Assembly (NCBI RefSeq): GCF_031846515.1 | Contig: NZ_JAVRHO010000016.1 | Coordinates: 1-64,000 of the forward strand | DNA length: 64,000 nt | Reading direction: 5' to 3' | Source of the DNA: Autumnicola lenta | GTDB taxonomy: Bacteria; Bacteroidota; Bacteroidia; Flavobacteriales; Flavobacteriaceae | In this document: positions 19,020-28,917 of the stretch, piece after piece | How the letters are laid out: each line of letters starts with the position of its first letter | How positions within the stretch are numbered: the first letter of the stretch is position 1 | Notes under the pieces: model-generated | Seen by the model: the letters and a program-made list of their open reading frames with translations, nothing else | What the model was told of the DNA's origin: nothing | Database searches by the model: none | Program-made: the position numbers and the translations under genes

Positions 19020-19489
19020 TGGAAATTGAACGTAAGTTTTTAGTGACTTCAGACGATTTTAAGTATGAAGCAGAGGAAGAATTGAAAATAAAACAGGGTT
19101 ATTTAAATTCTCATCCAGATCGTGCTGTTAGAGTAAGAACAAAGGGAGCGAAAGCTTTTATTACTGTTAAAGGAAGATCTTCTGAAAGCGGCCTAAGTAG
19201 ATTTGAGTGGGAAAAAGAAATTTCTACTGAAGATGCCGAAGAGCTTCTGAAGCTTTGTGAACCCGGAGTCATAGATAAAATACGATATTTGATAAAAATG
19301 GGGCACCACACTTTTGAAGTTGATGAATTCTTCGGAAGTAATAAAGATTTAATTGTTGCCGAGGTGGAATTAACTTCAGAAACAGAAGAGTTTGAGAAGC
19401 CAAAGTGGCTGGGCAAAGAAGTTACGGGCGATAAAAAATATTATAACGCCCAATTATGTAAAGATCCTTATCAAAACTGGAAAAAATAA
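19019..19489 (+). CDS. CYTH-domain triphosphate tunnel protein
   Basis: A 156-residue single-domain protein of the CYTH superfamily. The signature ExExK reads MEIERKFLV (E2, E4, K6). Alternating charged strands such as AVRVRTKGAKAFITVKG, FEWEKEI and IVAEVELTSE line the expected tunnel. Bacterial short CYTH proteins mostly hydrolyse inorganic triphosphate; adenylate cyclase activity (class IV) is possible but less likely. It is translationally coupled to the SDR gene upstream. Confidence 0.87.
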   Translation: MEIERKFLVTSDDFKYEAEEELKIKQGYLNSHPDRAVRVRTKGAKAFITVKGRSSESGLSRFEWEKEISTEDAEELLKLCEPGVIDKIRYLIKMGHHTFEVDEFFGSNKDLIVAEVELTSETEEFEKPKWLGKEVTGDKKYYNAQLCKDPYQNWKK

Positions 19490-19578
19490 GCTTCTAATAT
19501 TCAATAAGTACTGAAGAATTTAACTGAGAAAGGTGACACTTCAAAAATGGCAATTTTCGGCTTTTTGTAGGGCGAGAA

Positions 19579-20436
19579 TCAAAAACTACCAACAAGGCCC
19601 ACTCTTCCCAGACTTACTTTAAAATCCCAGCTAATATTTAATTTATCTGGATCTTTGGTTTTATAATTCCTGTCGCTGTTCAGGTAATTATCTATGGTAT
19701 CCACCACCACCACACTTAAAGCAAGGCTTAACGCCACATCAGTAAACCAGTGCGCGCCAGACCACAACCTGGAAACCGGCGCAATTAGACCAACACCCCA
19801 TATTCCTGCTTTTGCAAACATATTGTCAAACTGTTTACTAAGGGCATAAGCCGTGGTAAACGATAAAATGGTATGTCCCGAAGGAAAAGAATGGTACGTT
19901 CCTTCTTTGCTAAAAGGCTCAAAACTGCCTTTACCTTCATTTGCTCCCGGCCTGGCCCTTCCTAAGGCAGTTTTACTTATAGTTTGAATCAAACCTGCCG
20001 CAGAGGCTGCAGAAATCATTAAAACCCCTGTGCGCCTTAGCTTTTCATTTTTGGTAAACAATCCATAGAGATAAACAGCACCGTTTATGGCATAGTTGTT
20101 CTGCGGACTTCCATAGTACCAGCCAAAATCTCTAACTATCCCGGGAATATCATCTTTTTGCCCTCTAAACCATTCTGTAGTCTCTTCATCAAAAATATAT
20201 AGGACCGCTGTTCCTGCCACTATGGCCCCTGCGGTAATAAAATCATCCTTTTGCCATTTAAGAGGCTGGGTATAAGTAGTTTTTAAGCCACCAAACGCAC
20301 TTACCCCATCATATTTTAGTAGTTCCCAGGTGGTGGGAAGACTGTCTTTTGGGGTTTCTATTTGCTGGGCCTTGGTGCAAAAAGAAAAAAGGAGAAGGGC
20401 TAAAAATGCCAGTTTTGAGGTATAAGAGAATTTCAT
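19579..20436 (-). CDS. PAP2-family phosphatase
   Basis: A 285-residue secreted or membrane-bound phosphatase with an N-terminal signal peptide (ending KAQ) and several hydrophobic helices. The three acid-phosphatase motifs are visible: KTALGRARPG, SFPSGHTILSF and SRLWSGAHWFTDV. It likely removes phosphate from lipid phosphates such as undecaprenyl pyrophosphate or phosphatidate in the envelope; which one is not shown. It begins 12 bp after the cyclase gene and is probably cotranscribed. Confidence 0.87.
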   Translation of the reverse strand: MKFSYTSKLAFLALLLFSFCTKAQQIETPKDSLPTTWELLKYDGVSAFGGLKTTYTQPLKWQKDDFITAGAIVAGTAVLYIFDEETTEWFRGQKDDIPGIVRDFGWYYGSPQNNYAINGAVYLYGLFTKNEKLRRTGVLMISAASAAGLIQTISKTALGRARPGANEGKGSFEPFSKEGTYHSFPSGHTILSFTTAYALSKQFDNMFAKAGIWGVGLIAPVSRLWSGAHWFTDVALSLALSVVVVDTIDNYLNSDRNYKTKDPDKLNISWDFKVSLGRVGLVGSF

Positions 20437-20448
20437 AGCTATTTGTTC

Positions 20449-21561
20449 TTATTTTGTTATACTGAAAATTTCAATTGGATTTTTTCTTCCCTGGAGTATT
20501 TTAAATCCAAGAGAGGTAGTGGAGAAAATCCCCTGAAGCTTTCCTTTTTCTATTATTGAACCTGAAGCAAGAATGGACGCTTTATATTCATTGCACAAGC
20601 CTTCTATTCTTGCAGCAACATTAAGGGTATCTCCATGATAGGCAATATCCCTTTTAATATCGCCAACTTCCACAGCAGTAACGAGGCCCACATGGAGTCC
20701 CGCTTTAAACTTTGAAACCACACCAATTTTAGCATTATAAAATTCGCTTCTCGCCACAAGCAACTCCTGAACAGCAAAGAAGAATTCCACGCAGGCGGCT
20801 TTTTTAAAACCCTGCACCGGCCAGCTTATCACCACTTCATCACCAACGTACTGGTAAATTTCAGCATTAAATTCTTTAACTTTCTTGTTAATATCCAGGA
20901 AACTAGCCTGGATAAGTTCGCTATACCTTATATGGCCCAGCTTTTCGGCAAATTCTGTAGAAGAAGTAAGGTCCAGGAACATAAAAATACGTTCTTCTTC
21001 CCTGGGATATCTAAATCTTCCGAAAAGAAACGGCAACAGCATCCCGGGACCAAATTTTTTATTCATTTGATTTACAAAGCTTATTACCAGGGACATAAAG
21101 AAGGTGTAAACCATGAGAATAGAGTTAAAATAGTTCCAGTTTTCTTCAAGCATAAAGTCAATATCACTATTGTAAAGAATAAAATCGTCTGAAATGCCAA
21201 AGATAATAATTCGGCTAATGCTGATAATCACCATGAGCACCAGGAAATAGGAAATACTACTTATTAGTATATTAGCTCCGAGAGGCAGGTTTTTAAAAAA
21301 AGTTTTCTTTAAAAACCCATCCAACAATCCGAGGCCGATCCCAAGGAAAAGGCTCACGATTATTACAAATAAGGATACCGGCCAAAAATTAACTTTCAGG
21401 TTCTTGTCAAAAACATTAAATACAGAAAGTGCTACAAGGTGGATGATATATAGTAACATGCTATAGGAAATTATCCAGAACACCACCTGCTTCACAATAC
21501 TACTTGCCAGTGGGAATTTATTGTTAAATTTAATAAGATCAAAGGTGTAATTTTGCTTCAT
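20449..21561 (-). CDS. Membrane-anchored class III adenylate/guanylate cyclase-domain protein
   Basis: A 370-residue protein with about four N-terminal membrane helices (residues 25-170) and a C-terminal class III nucleotide cyclase domain. Metal-binding aspartates appear in MFLDLTSSTEFAEKLG and YVGDEVVISW, and the conserved GDTLNVAARIE follows. It may make cyclic AMP in response to a membrane signal, although cyclase activity of the flavobacterial group is mostly unproven. It heads a two-gene unit with the PAP2 phosphatase. Confidence 0.85.
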   Translation of the reverse strand: MKQNYTFDLIKFNNKFPLASSIVKQVVFWIISYSMLLYIIHLVALSVFNVFDKNLKVNFWPVSLFVIIVSLFLGIGLGLLDGFLKKTFFKNLPLGANILISSISYFLVLMVIISISRIIIFGISDDFILYNSDIDFMLEENWNYFNSILMVYTFFMSLVISFVNQMNKKFGPGMLLPFLFGRFRYPREEERIFMFLDLTSSTEFAEKLGHIRYSELIQASFLDINKKVKEFNAEIYQYVGDEVVISWPVQGFKKAACVEFFFAVQELLVARSEFYNAKIGVVSKFKAGLHVGLVTAVEVGDIKRDIAYHGDTLNVAARIEGLCNEYKASILASGSIIEKGKLQGIFSTTSLGFKILQGRKNPIEIFSITK

Positions 21562-21616
21562 ATAATTCCTTTAAGTACAAAAGATTAAGGAGAATTTCAG
21601 GTTCTAACGAACCAGA

Positions 21617-21658
21617 TAAACAAAACAGCCCCGATAAAATTTATCTACCAGGGCTGTT
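21617..21658 (-). terminator. Terminator of the RND efflux operon
   Basis: On the minus strand AACAGCCC pairs with GGGCTGTT over eight pairs with a long loop, followed by a short T-rich run. It lies 33 bp past the stop of the outer-membrane channel gene. Confidence 0.75.
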
Positions 21659-21690
21659 CCATTCTAACAACTAACTAACAACAACTTAAA

Positions 21691-23088
21691 TTATTGCCAA
21701 CCTCCTCCAAGGGCCTGGTATAAATTTACCATCGCCTCCAGTTGGTTATAGCGGACATTTATAAGATCTAATCTTGAATTCAGGGCGTTCTCCCTGGCTG
21801 TAAGTACTTCCAGATAGTTGGCAAAGCCATTATTCAGTAATTCTTCTGAATATTCTGTTGCAGTGTCATACGCGTCGAATTCTTTCTGCTTAATATCAAT
21901 TTTTTCTGTGGCTGCCTCGTAAGAGTATAGAGCATCTGACACTTCCCGGCTGGCCGTAAGAATAGATTGTCGAAAATTTAACCTGGCCTGTTCCTGTTCT
22001 GCCAAAGAAACCTCGTATGCGGTTCTTATTCTCCTGCCATTAAAAATAGGCTGTGCAAGGCCTCCAATGATTGTCGCAAACAGGGAATTAGGATCCAGTA
22101 ACTCCTGTATATCCAGGCTCTGGAATCCGCCAGAGGCTGTTAACGTGAGCGAAGGGTAAAATTCGCTCCTTGCCACATTGCTCATTTCAAAGGCATTAAT
22201 AAGGTTGTATTCTGCGGCAATAACATCGGGGCGGTTCCTTAAAAGTTGTATTGGAACACCTATATGAAGTTCGGTGGTAATTTCCTGTTCAGCAAGATCT
22301 GTTCTTTCGATTTGCATTGGGGCTTCTCCAAGTAATATCGCAAAAAAGTTTTCCAACAGTCGCTCCTGTTTTTTGAGGTCGACAAGTATGGACATTGCAG
22401 TGTAGAGTTGAGCTTCTGTTTGCTTCACCCCAACTTCGGTGACATTACCTGCCTCTTTTAAGGCACTTGTAGTTTCAAGGCTGGTTCTGCGGTTCTCGAT
22501 AGTCTGCTCTGTAATACGTATTTGCTCATCTAAAGCAAGTAATTGATAGTATGTAGAAGCAATATCAGCAATTAAGCGCGTTTTTACAGCCTGATGTGCC
22601 GCTTTACTCTGTAGATATCTGGCCTGAAAAGCTCTTTTGGTGCTCCTTATTTTTCCCCAAATATCGGCCTCCCAAGAGAGGGATCCGCTTATTTCATATT
22701 GATCTATGGAAGAAAACAGGCTTCCAAACTGGCTATTGGAAGACAACTCCTGATGCGTGATTTGGGCATTAGTATTAAGCGTAGGAAAGTAACCGAGTTT
22801 CCCCTGCTTCAGGTAAGCTTCCGCAGCAATAATCTGCTGTACGGCTATTCTTATATCAATATTATTTTCTAAACCTTCTTCAATATAACCGGTAAGCAAA
22901 GGATCTGTAAATATTTCTCTCCAGGAAACATTGGCCATACTCAGCGAATCCTGCGGAAAAGTATCTGTACGGTAATGCTCTTCTTCTACAACATCCGGTT
23001 GCTCATAATCTTTAGCGACAAAACAACCCTGTAGTGATAGCAGAATTACCGGCGCCAGGAAAAACTTATATATCTTCAATTTTTTCAT
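21691..23088 (-). CDS. TolC/NodT-type outer-membrane efflux channel
   Basis: A 465-residue lipoprotein (signal peptide ending SLQGC) of the outer-membrane factor family, forming the exit duct of a tripartite pump. It shows the two-fold repeated coiled-coil structure; typical stretches are NRRTSLETTSALKEAGNVTE and ELLNNGFANYLEVLTAREN. The conserved IPIQLLRNRPDVIAAEYNL-like segment (here GVPIQLLRNRPDVIAAE) is diagnostic. It is the last gene of the operon, 6 bp after the permease. Confidence 0.93.
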   Translation of the reverse strand: MKKLKIYKFFLAPVILLSLQGCFVAKDYEQPDVVEEEHYRTDTFPQDSLSMANVSWREIFTDPLLTGYIEEGLENNIDIRIAVQQIIAAEAYLKQGKLGYFPTLNTNAQITHQELSSNSQFGSLFSSIDQYEISGSLSWEADIWGKIRSTKRAFQARYLQSKAAHQAVKTRLIADIASTYYQLLALDEQIRITEQTIENRRTSLETTSALKEAGNVTEVGVKQTEAQLYTAMSILVDLKKQERLLENFFAILLGEAPMQIERTDLAEQEITTELHIGVPIQLLRNRPDVIAAEYNLINAFEMSNVARSEFYPSLTLTASGGFQSLDIQELLDPNSLFATIIGGLAQPIFNGRRIRTAYEVSLAEQEQARLNFRQSILTASREVSDALYSYEAATEKIDIKQKEFDAYDTATEYSEELLNNGFANYLEVLTARENALNSRLDLINVRYNQLEAMVNLYQALGGGWQ

Positions 23089-23094
23089 TTTAAA

Positions 23095-26000
23095 CTATTC
23101 TAAATTCTTGTTGTTTTGCTCAATAACAGCAGGTTTGGAACTAACTTTTTCCTGTAACCATTGGAAAAAGATGAACAGTATGGGAATAATGAAAACTCCC
23201 AGGACTGTACCAACCAATAAACCTCCTACGGCTCCTGTTCCAATCGACCTGTTTCCTGCAGCACCAATTCCGCTTGCGAATACTAGCGGTAGCAATCCAA
23301 TGATGAATGCCAGGGAAGTCATTAAGATAGGTCTTAGCCTCACCTTTGCCGCATCAAAGGCAGCCTGCACTATGGGAGTACCGTCCTGTCGTCTTTGTAT
23401 GGCAAATTCTACTATTAGAATAGCATTCTTTGCCAATAGCCCCAGCAACATGATGAGTGCGATCTGAAAATAAATATTTGCCTGTAAGCCTAAAAAGTAG
23501 GTAACTAAGTAGGCTCCCATAACCCCAACAGGTAAACTTAGAAGTACGGTTAAAGGAAGAATATAACTTTCATACTGGGCAGACAAAATAAAATACACAA
23601 ATAGAATACTTAGTATGAATATAAAAGTTGTTTGACCACCGGCAGAAATTTCTTCCCTTGTTAACCCTGAGAATCCAATATCAAAATTTCTGGGCAGGGC
23701 ATTATCTTTGACCTCCTGGACGGCGGCAATAGCATCTCCCGAGGAGTAACCAGGTGCAGCTGCTCCAGTTATACTGGCAGAATTAAAAAGGTTGAACCGC
23801 GTTACAGATTGAGGTCCGTAAACTCTGTTCAGGCTTACAAACTCTGTAATAGGCGCCATTTCCCCCTGGTCGTTTCTTACAAACAGAGCGTTAAGGTCAT
23901 TCACTTCAGCACGATCCTGAGGCAGTGCCTGTACATAAACCCTGTATTGCTTGCCAAACCTTGCAAAATCGGCAGCATAAATACTTCCTATATATCCCTG
24001 AAGAGTAGAAAATATACTATTTACAGCAACACCGGCTTCTTTGGCTCTTGCCACATTCAGGTCTATTTCGTACTGTGGATATGAAGTATTAAAAGAACTT
24101 TGGGCATACGCGATTTCAGGGCGTGAAGAAAGATCTTGTAAATATTGTTGCGTAGCGCTTTCCAACTCCTGAAAACTTCCTCCAGAGCGATCTAAGATTT
24201 TAGCCTCAAATCCAGCTGATATTCCAAATCCGGGAATACTTGGTGGCGCAAAGAATAAAACGTTTGCATCTGCAACGCTTGCTCCAATTTGGAACAATTT
24301 TGCTGTAATTGCATCAGAGGAGAGTGAGTCTGCATCACGATCTTCCCATGAATCTAGTTTAACAAGTCCCAATGCATAGTTACTACCTGCTCCTGCTAGT
24401 AAGTTCCTACCACTAACCATTGTGACCCCAAATACGCCAGGAAGATTTTGAATTTTATTTTCTAACTCATTTGTAACCTGTACGGTTCTGTCCATAGATG
24501 CTCCGGCAGGAAGTTCAATGTTGACAAAGATTATCCCCCTATCCTCGTCAGGAACAAAACCTGTTGGTGTATTTTTAGCTCCCCAAAAAATTCCGGCAAT
24601 AGACAAAATCAGAACAGCCACAGTAATCCATTTATGTTTGTTCAGAAATAAAAGAGATCTGCCATACTTTTTTGTGGTGATATCAAATGCCGTATTAAAG
24701 CTCGAGTAAAATCGCTGTAGAAAATTTTTCTTTTCTCCTGCTTTATCGTGGTGCGGTTTCAGAAATAATGCACACAGGGCGGGGCTTAACGTTAATGCAT
24801 TTACAGCCGAAATAGCTATGGCAACTATAAGTGTTACTCCAAACTGTTCATAAAAAACCCCTGTTGGTCCTGAAATAAAAGTTACAGGAATAAACACAGC
24901 ACCCATTACCAACGTAATGGATATTATAGCACCGGAAATTTCTTCCATGGCACTTTGTGTTGCCGATAACGCACTTTTTGCGCCTTCTTCCAGCTTGGCA
25001 TGCACTGCTTCCACTACCACAATGGCATCATCTACCACAATACCTATGGCAAGTACCAGTGCAAACAGCGTTAAGAGGTTAATAGAGTATCCAAAAAGGT
25101 TCAGGAAGAAAAATGTACCTATAATTGAAACAGGAACCGCAATTGCGGGAATAAGTGTAGATCTAAAATCCTGCAGGAATATAAATACTACTATAAATAC
25201 AAGAATAAAGGCCTCAATTAAGGTCACAACCACCTTATCTATAGAAGCAGTTAAAAACTCATTGGTGTCAAAATTGATGTAGGTATGCATCCCTGTTGGG
25301 AAATCCTGTTCCATTTCATCCAGCCGGGCATGAATATTCTCTATGATCTCCTGGGCATTAGAGCCAGGTGTTTGATAAACAGCCATGGTCATCCCGGGTA
25401 ATCCGTTGGTTAACGACACCGAGGAGTAACTTTCGGCATCCAGTTCTACCCTGGCAATATCTTTAAGTCTTAGGTATCGTCCATTTCCTAAGGCTTTTAT
25501 AACAATATCTTCGTATTGCGCTTCGGTTGTATAACGGCCACTATATCTTATAACATATTCAAAAGATTCAGCATTATTCTGGCCAAGTGCGCCTGCGGCC
25601 GCTTCCTGACTTTGCTCATTAATAGCAGCAGTAACATCTGTTGGGATAAGGTTGTAGGCAGCGAGTTTTTCTGGTTGAAGCCATATACGCATCGCATAAT
25701 TCTTGGCTCCAAAAACGCTCACATCACCTACGCCATTAATCCGCTTTAGTTCTGGAATAACATTAATGTTCAGATAATTCTGTATAAAGGTATCGCCATA
25801 TTCATCATTGTCCGAATATACCGTAAAGAACATCAAAGAGCTGGTTTGCTGTTTTTGAGTTGTAACCCCAGATTGGGTTACTTCGCGCGGTAAAAGTGGT
25901 GTTGCCCTCGCTACCCTGTTCTGTACGTTTACTGCAGCAATATCGGGATCTACTCCCTGGTCAAAGAATACCTGGATACTGGCACTACCGTTGTTACTTG

Positions 26001-26244
26001 CTGTAGAGGTAATATAATCCATTCCCTCTACACCGTTAATTTGCTCTTCAATAGGAATTAGAACACTCTCAAGAACTGTTTGTGCATTGGCCCCTGGATA
26101 ATTTGCAGAAACCTGAACCGTAGGCGGAGCGATATCTGGATACTGTGTCACGGGTAAAGTGGTAATCCCAAGAACCCCCAGAACGATTATGACGATGGAA
26201 ACGACCGTGGATAATACCGGTCTTTCTATAAACTTTTTGAGCAT
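23095..26244 (-). CDS. RND efflux permease, hydrophobe/amphiphile (HAE1) family
   Basis: A 1049-residue inner-membrane proton antiporter like AcrB. It has 12 transmembrane helices, and the proton-relay aspartates lie in the fourth helix (ALVLAIGIVVDDAIVVVEAV). The N-terminus MLKKFIERPVLSTVVSIVI and the periplasmic pore domains with PTGFVPDEDRG are typical. It likely exports drugs, dyes or bile-like amphiphiles. It follows the adaptor gene by 7 bp. Confidence 0.95.
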   Translation of the reverse strand: MLKKFIERPVLSTVVSIVIIVLGVLGITTLPVTQYPDIAPPTVQVSANYPGANAQTVLESVLIPIEEQINGVEGMDYITSTASNNGSASIQVFFDQGVDPDIAAVNVQNRVARATPLLPREVTQSGVTTQKQQTSSLMFFTVYSDNDEYGDTFIQNYLNINVIPELKRINGVGDVSVFGAKNYAMRIWLQPEKLAAYNLIPTDVTAAINEQSQEAAAGALGQNNAESFEYVIRYSGRYTTEAQYEDIVIKALGNGRYLRLKDIARVELDAESYSSVSLTNGLPGMTMAVYQTPGSNAQEIIENIHARLDEMEQDFPTGMHTYINFDTNEFLTASIDKVVVTLIEAFILVFIVVFIFLQDFRSTLIPAIAVPVSIIGTFFFLNLFGYSINLLTLFALVLAIGIVVDDAIVVVEAVHAKLEEGAKSALSATQSAMEEISGAIISITLVMGAVFIPVTFISGPTGVFYEQFGVTLIVAIAISAVNALTLSPALCALFLKPHHDKAGEKKNFLQRFYSSFNTAFDITTKKYGRSLLFLNKHKWITVAVLILSIAGIFWGAKNTPTGFVPDEDRGIIFVNIELPAGASMDRTVQVTNELENKIQNLPGVFGVTMVSGRNLLAGAGSNYALGLVKLDSWEDRDADSLSSDAITAKLFQIGASVADANVLFFAPPSIPGFGISAGFEAKILDRSGGSFQELESATQQYLQDLSSRPEIAYAQSSFNTSYPQYEIDLNVARAKEAGVAVNSIFSTLQGYIGSIYAADFARFGKQYRVYVQALPQDRAEVNDLNALFVRNDQGEMAPITEFVSLNRVYGPQSVTRFNLFNSASITGAAAPGYSSGDAIAAVQEVKDNALPRNFDIGFSGLTREEISAGGQTTFIFILSILFVYFILSAQYESYILPLTVLLSLPVGVMGAYLVTYFLGLQANIYFQIALIMLLGLLAKNAILIVEFAIQRRQDGTPIVQAAFDAAKVRLRPILMTSLAFIIGLLPLVFASGIGAAGNRSIGTGAVGGLLVGTVLGVFIIPILFIFFQWLQEKVSSKPAVIEQNNKNLE

Positions 26245-26251
26245 TTAGATG

Positions 26252-27373
26252 TTATTTAAAAATAGGATTCAAGGTATTGGCGATGCTGTCAAAAGACACT
26301 GGTTGTGGTTGTATAGGCGTATTGTTTCGCAGTTGTCCAACACCTTCAGCAACTATTTTGTCACCTACCTCAATTCCAGAAGCAACAACAATTAGATTTT
26401 GCACCCTATCACGCACCTCAACTACTTTGGAAACAGCGAGGCTATCTCCCTGTACACGGTAAACATAAACTTTTCCCTGTTGTTCAAAAGAAGAGGCTTG
26501 AGGAACAACCGGAACGTTTTCATAGGTTTTAGGAATGCGAATTTGCCCGCTGTTTCCGCTGGCCAGTATTTCATTTGGATTTGGAAAAACAGCTCTAAAA
26601 CTAACCGTGCCAGTAGAAGGATCTATCTGTCCTGTAACAGTTTCAATTTCTCCCTTCTGATCATAAATTGTCCCGTTTACAAGCTGAAGTTCTACAGGAG
26701 GAATATTGTCAATTTTTTCTGAAAGGTTCGCTCCTTCCGTGTTCTGCAGAAAGTTAAGGTAGTCCCTTTCGTTCATCGAGAAGAAAGCATAAATTTCGTT
26801 AATCTGTGAGACGGTAGTCAATGGCATAGGATCTCCGGGGCTTACAAGGGTACCTTCCCGGTACGGGATTGCCCCAACATAACCATCTACGGGGCTTTTT
26901 ATATTTGCATAACCTATGTTGGCAGCAATGCTCTGGTAATTTGCCTGGGCTTGAGCAAGCTTGGCTTTTGCAGTCTCCAATTGTACACCACTAATTATAT
27001 TCTTTTCTACCAGTGGCTTCAGTTTATCTACTTCTACTTGAGCTGCATTAACATTTGCACTTGCCGCTCCGGCTTCCTGGCTTAAAGATTCGGTTTCCAG
27101 TTTAAAAAGGAGTTGACCTTTTTTCACCTTTTGACCTTCATCTACAAGAACATCAGTAATATATCCAGGTACTTTTGCTCTTACTGCACTGTTCACCACT
27201 CCTTCCAGGCTTGCCGGATAAGAGGTGTAGCCAGTCACGGTTCTGTTAGGAACTTCCAGTACGGGAAAAGGCGTGGGACCTTGCGCCTGCTGTTGTTGAC
27301 CCTCATTGTCTCCACAGGAGATGACACTTAATACGCCGGTAATGACGACAATATATTTAAATATGATTTTCAT
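26252..27373 (-). CDS. RND efflux membrane-fusion adaptor (AcrA-like)
   Basis: A 373-residue periplasmic adaptor, lipid-anchored by the signal peptide ending VISC. Residues 60-110 and 155-185 form the split lipoyl domain (VPGYITDVLVDEGQKVKKGQ; NIKSPVDGYVGAIPYREG), with a helical hairpin between them. The beta-barrel and membrane-proximal domains follow. It bridges permease and outer-membrane channel. It is the second gene of the operon, 18 bp after the regulator. Confidence 0.93.
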   Translation of the reverse strand: MKIIFKYIVVITGVLSVISCGDNEGQQQQAQGPTPFPVLEVPNRTVTGYTSYPASLEGVVNSAVRAKVPGYITDVLVDEGQKVKKGQLLFKLETESLSQEAGAASANVNAAQVEVDKLKPLVEKNIISGVQLETAKAKLAQAQANYQSIAANIGYANIKSPVDGYVGAIPYREGTLVSPGDPMPLTTVSQINEIYAFFSMNERDYLNFLQNTEGANLSEKIDNIPPVELQLVNGTIYDQKGEIETVTGQIDPSTGTVSFRAVFPNPNEILASGNSGQIRIPKTYENVPVVPQASSFEQQGKVYVYRVQGDSLAVSKVVEVRDRVQNLIVVASGIEVGDKIVAEGVGQLRNNTPIQPQPVSFDSIANTLNPIFK

Positions 27374-27391
27374 TTTTGGTAGGATTTCTTG

Positions 27392-27871
27392 TTACTTATT
27401 TTGAATTTCGGATATTTTCGCTATTGTATTTTTAAGATTCTCTTTCTGGCGCAAGAGGTATTCCTTGAAAAGTAAAGGCACTTCACCTGTTTTTTTATAT
27501 TTTTCTGAATTGTAGGTTGAATTAAACTCTGTGATTTTTTCTACTACCTTAATTTCTTCTGAAATGCTTGCCAGGTAAGTTTCCAGTGTATTTTTTAAAT
27601 ACATTTTATTCCCACGGAAATATCTTTTCCGGTCTCCGGGTTTAGTGAAGTACTCAATTTTATTTAGCTGAAGTAGAAGATTCAGTTGTGTAGATACAGA
27701 GCTCTTACTGGCCTCGGTGATTGTCATTATCTCATCAAATGTGTGGCCCTCCTTGGGAGAAAGGATCATAATAACGTAAATGCGTGCGGCCAAAGGAGCT
27801 AACTGGTGCGTTTTTTCAAAATGCACACCAATTTCTTCAATTAATTTAATTTTTTCGGGTGAGCAGCTCAT
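27392..27871 (-). CDS. GbsR/MarR-family transcriptional regulator of the efflux operon
   Basis: A winged-helix DNA-binding protein of 159 residues. The start at 27871 (MSCSPEKIK) is chosen because the longer reading begins with TTG inside the predicted -7 box. The recognition region reads FDEIMTITEASKSSVSTQLNLL, and the wing KPGDRKRYFRGNK. A C-terminal helix region would carry ligand or dimer contacts. As first gene of the pump operon it most likely represses its own promoter, where an inverted repeat lies (27907-27924). Confidence 0.88.
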   Translation of the reverse strand: MSCSPEKIKLIEEIGVHFEKTHQLAPLAARIYVIMILSPKEGHTFDEIMTITEASKSSVSTQLNLLLQLNKIEYFTKPGDRKRYFRGNKMYLKNTLETYLASISEEIKVVEKITEFNSTYNSEKYKKTGEVPLLFKEYLLRQKENLKNTIAKISEIQNK

Positions 27872-27892
27872 TCTTAAAATTTTTTCAAGCTG

Positions 27893-27924
27893 CAAAGATA
27901 TATTTAGTTCGGAAGTTACCGAAC
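27893..27924 (-). promoter_or_regulatory. Efflux operon promoter with overlapping palindromic operator
   Basis: The minus strand has an exact -7 element TATCTTTG (27893-27900). Between it and the -33 region is GTTCGG, six bases, CCGAAC (27907-27924), a perfect dyad well placed for repressor binding. The -33 trinucleotide is not a clear TTG. Confidence 0.65.
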
Positions 27925-27949
27925 CAAAAAAACTTAAAAGATTGTTAAT

Positions 27950-28798
27950 TTAGCTTCCGGAGAATTTGAAGAAACCGAGGTTGTTAGATTTTATCACGTA
28001 GCCTACTCGCACCATACTTCTATATTGATCATAATCAATAAGACTTTCTCCGTAACCGTGGTACCATTCCAGCATGAGATACTGATTGTCCATTTTAAAT
28101 GGACGATAGAATAATTGCGTTCTTATTGATCCCTTCCAATCGTCAAAATTGCTGCCTTTGCGAAGCTGTAAGTCCAGGATCCATTTTTCAGGCTGCAGCT
28201 CGTAAGAAATATTCAACTCTCCATATCCCATGTACTCCAGTATATCAGGATTATCTTCTTTGTACTTAAATGGTAGCCAACCTTTTAATCGTATAGATGT
28301 TCTCGGGTTTATGGTAGTTTCAAAACTTAGTGACAGCCTGTTCCAGGACCTGGAATAAATACTGTCCCGGCCGTTGGACTCGTGCTCATATTCAAGATAA
28401 GCCAAAGCCATAAGCCTGTCATCTTTGTTGAAAATTGGCTTTCCCAAACCTATGCCCGGATTAAAGTTAATATCAGAAAACGGACTGGAGAAACTATACA
28501 AATCCCAGAATGCCTTTTGTGTATAGGTGAGAAAAAGATAGGTGTTTAGAGGAAGCGTATTTCTTGTGAGAAGTTGCTTGAAACTTATCTGGTATTTGGC
28601 ATCAGAGTTATCAGAAACTGAGCGGTTAAATGGAACTCCGGTAATAAAATAGTTATTCTTGTGTATAGAAAAGGAAGGCATCTTTTCTATGGTATCATCG
28701 ACCTGTTCTCTGGTCAAACCCTGTGCATTCAGGGAAATGGCAGTACAGAAAAAAAGGAGAAAACTTAGAAAATAATAGAATTTCATTGCTTTTTTCAC
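27950..28798 (-). CDS. Outer-membrane phospholipase A (OmpLA/PldA family)
   Basis: A 282-residue beta-barrel lipase with a signal peptide ending LNAQ. The active-site triad is readable as H139, S141 (EYEHESNGRDS) and N153 (SRSWNRLSLSFE), matching His142, Ser144 and Asn156 of the E. coli enzyme in spacing. It hydrolyses acyl chains of phospholipids that reach the outer leaflet, and normally needs dimerisation and calcium. It ends 25 bp before the efflux promoter and has no evident operon partner. Confidence 0.9.
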   Translation of the reverse strand: MKKAMKFYYFLSFLLFFCTAISLNAQGLTREQVDDTIEKMPSFSIHKNNYFITGVPFNRSVSDNSDAKYQISFKQLLTRNTLPLNTYLFLTYTQKAFWDLYSFSSPFSDINFNPGIGLGKPIFNKDDRLMALAYLEYEHESNGRDSIYSRSWNRLSLSFETTINPRTSIRLKGWLPFKYKEDNPDILEYMGYGELNISYELQPEKWILDLQLRKGSNFDDWKGSIRTQLFYRPFKMDNQYLMLEWYHGYGESLIDYDQYRSMVRVGYVIKSNNLGFFKFSGS

Positions 28799-28917
28799 AA
28801 AGTTAAAAGCTCTTTGGCAACGTTGCGATTATCAACTTCTAATTCTATGTTAAAGGTGCATTTAAGGATTGGAAAACAAACAATTCTTCAGTTTCTAAAA
28901 AAGATAAATTATAAAAA

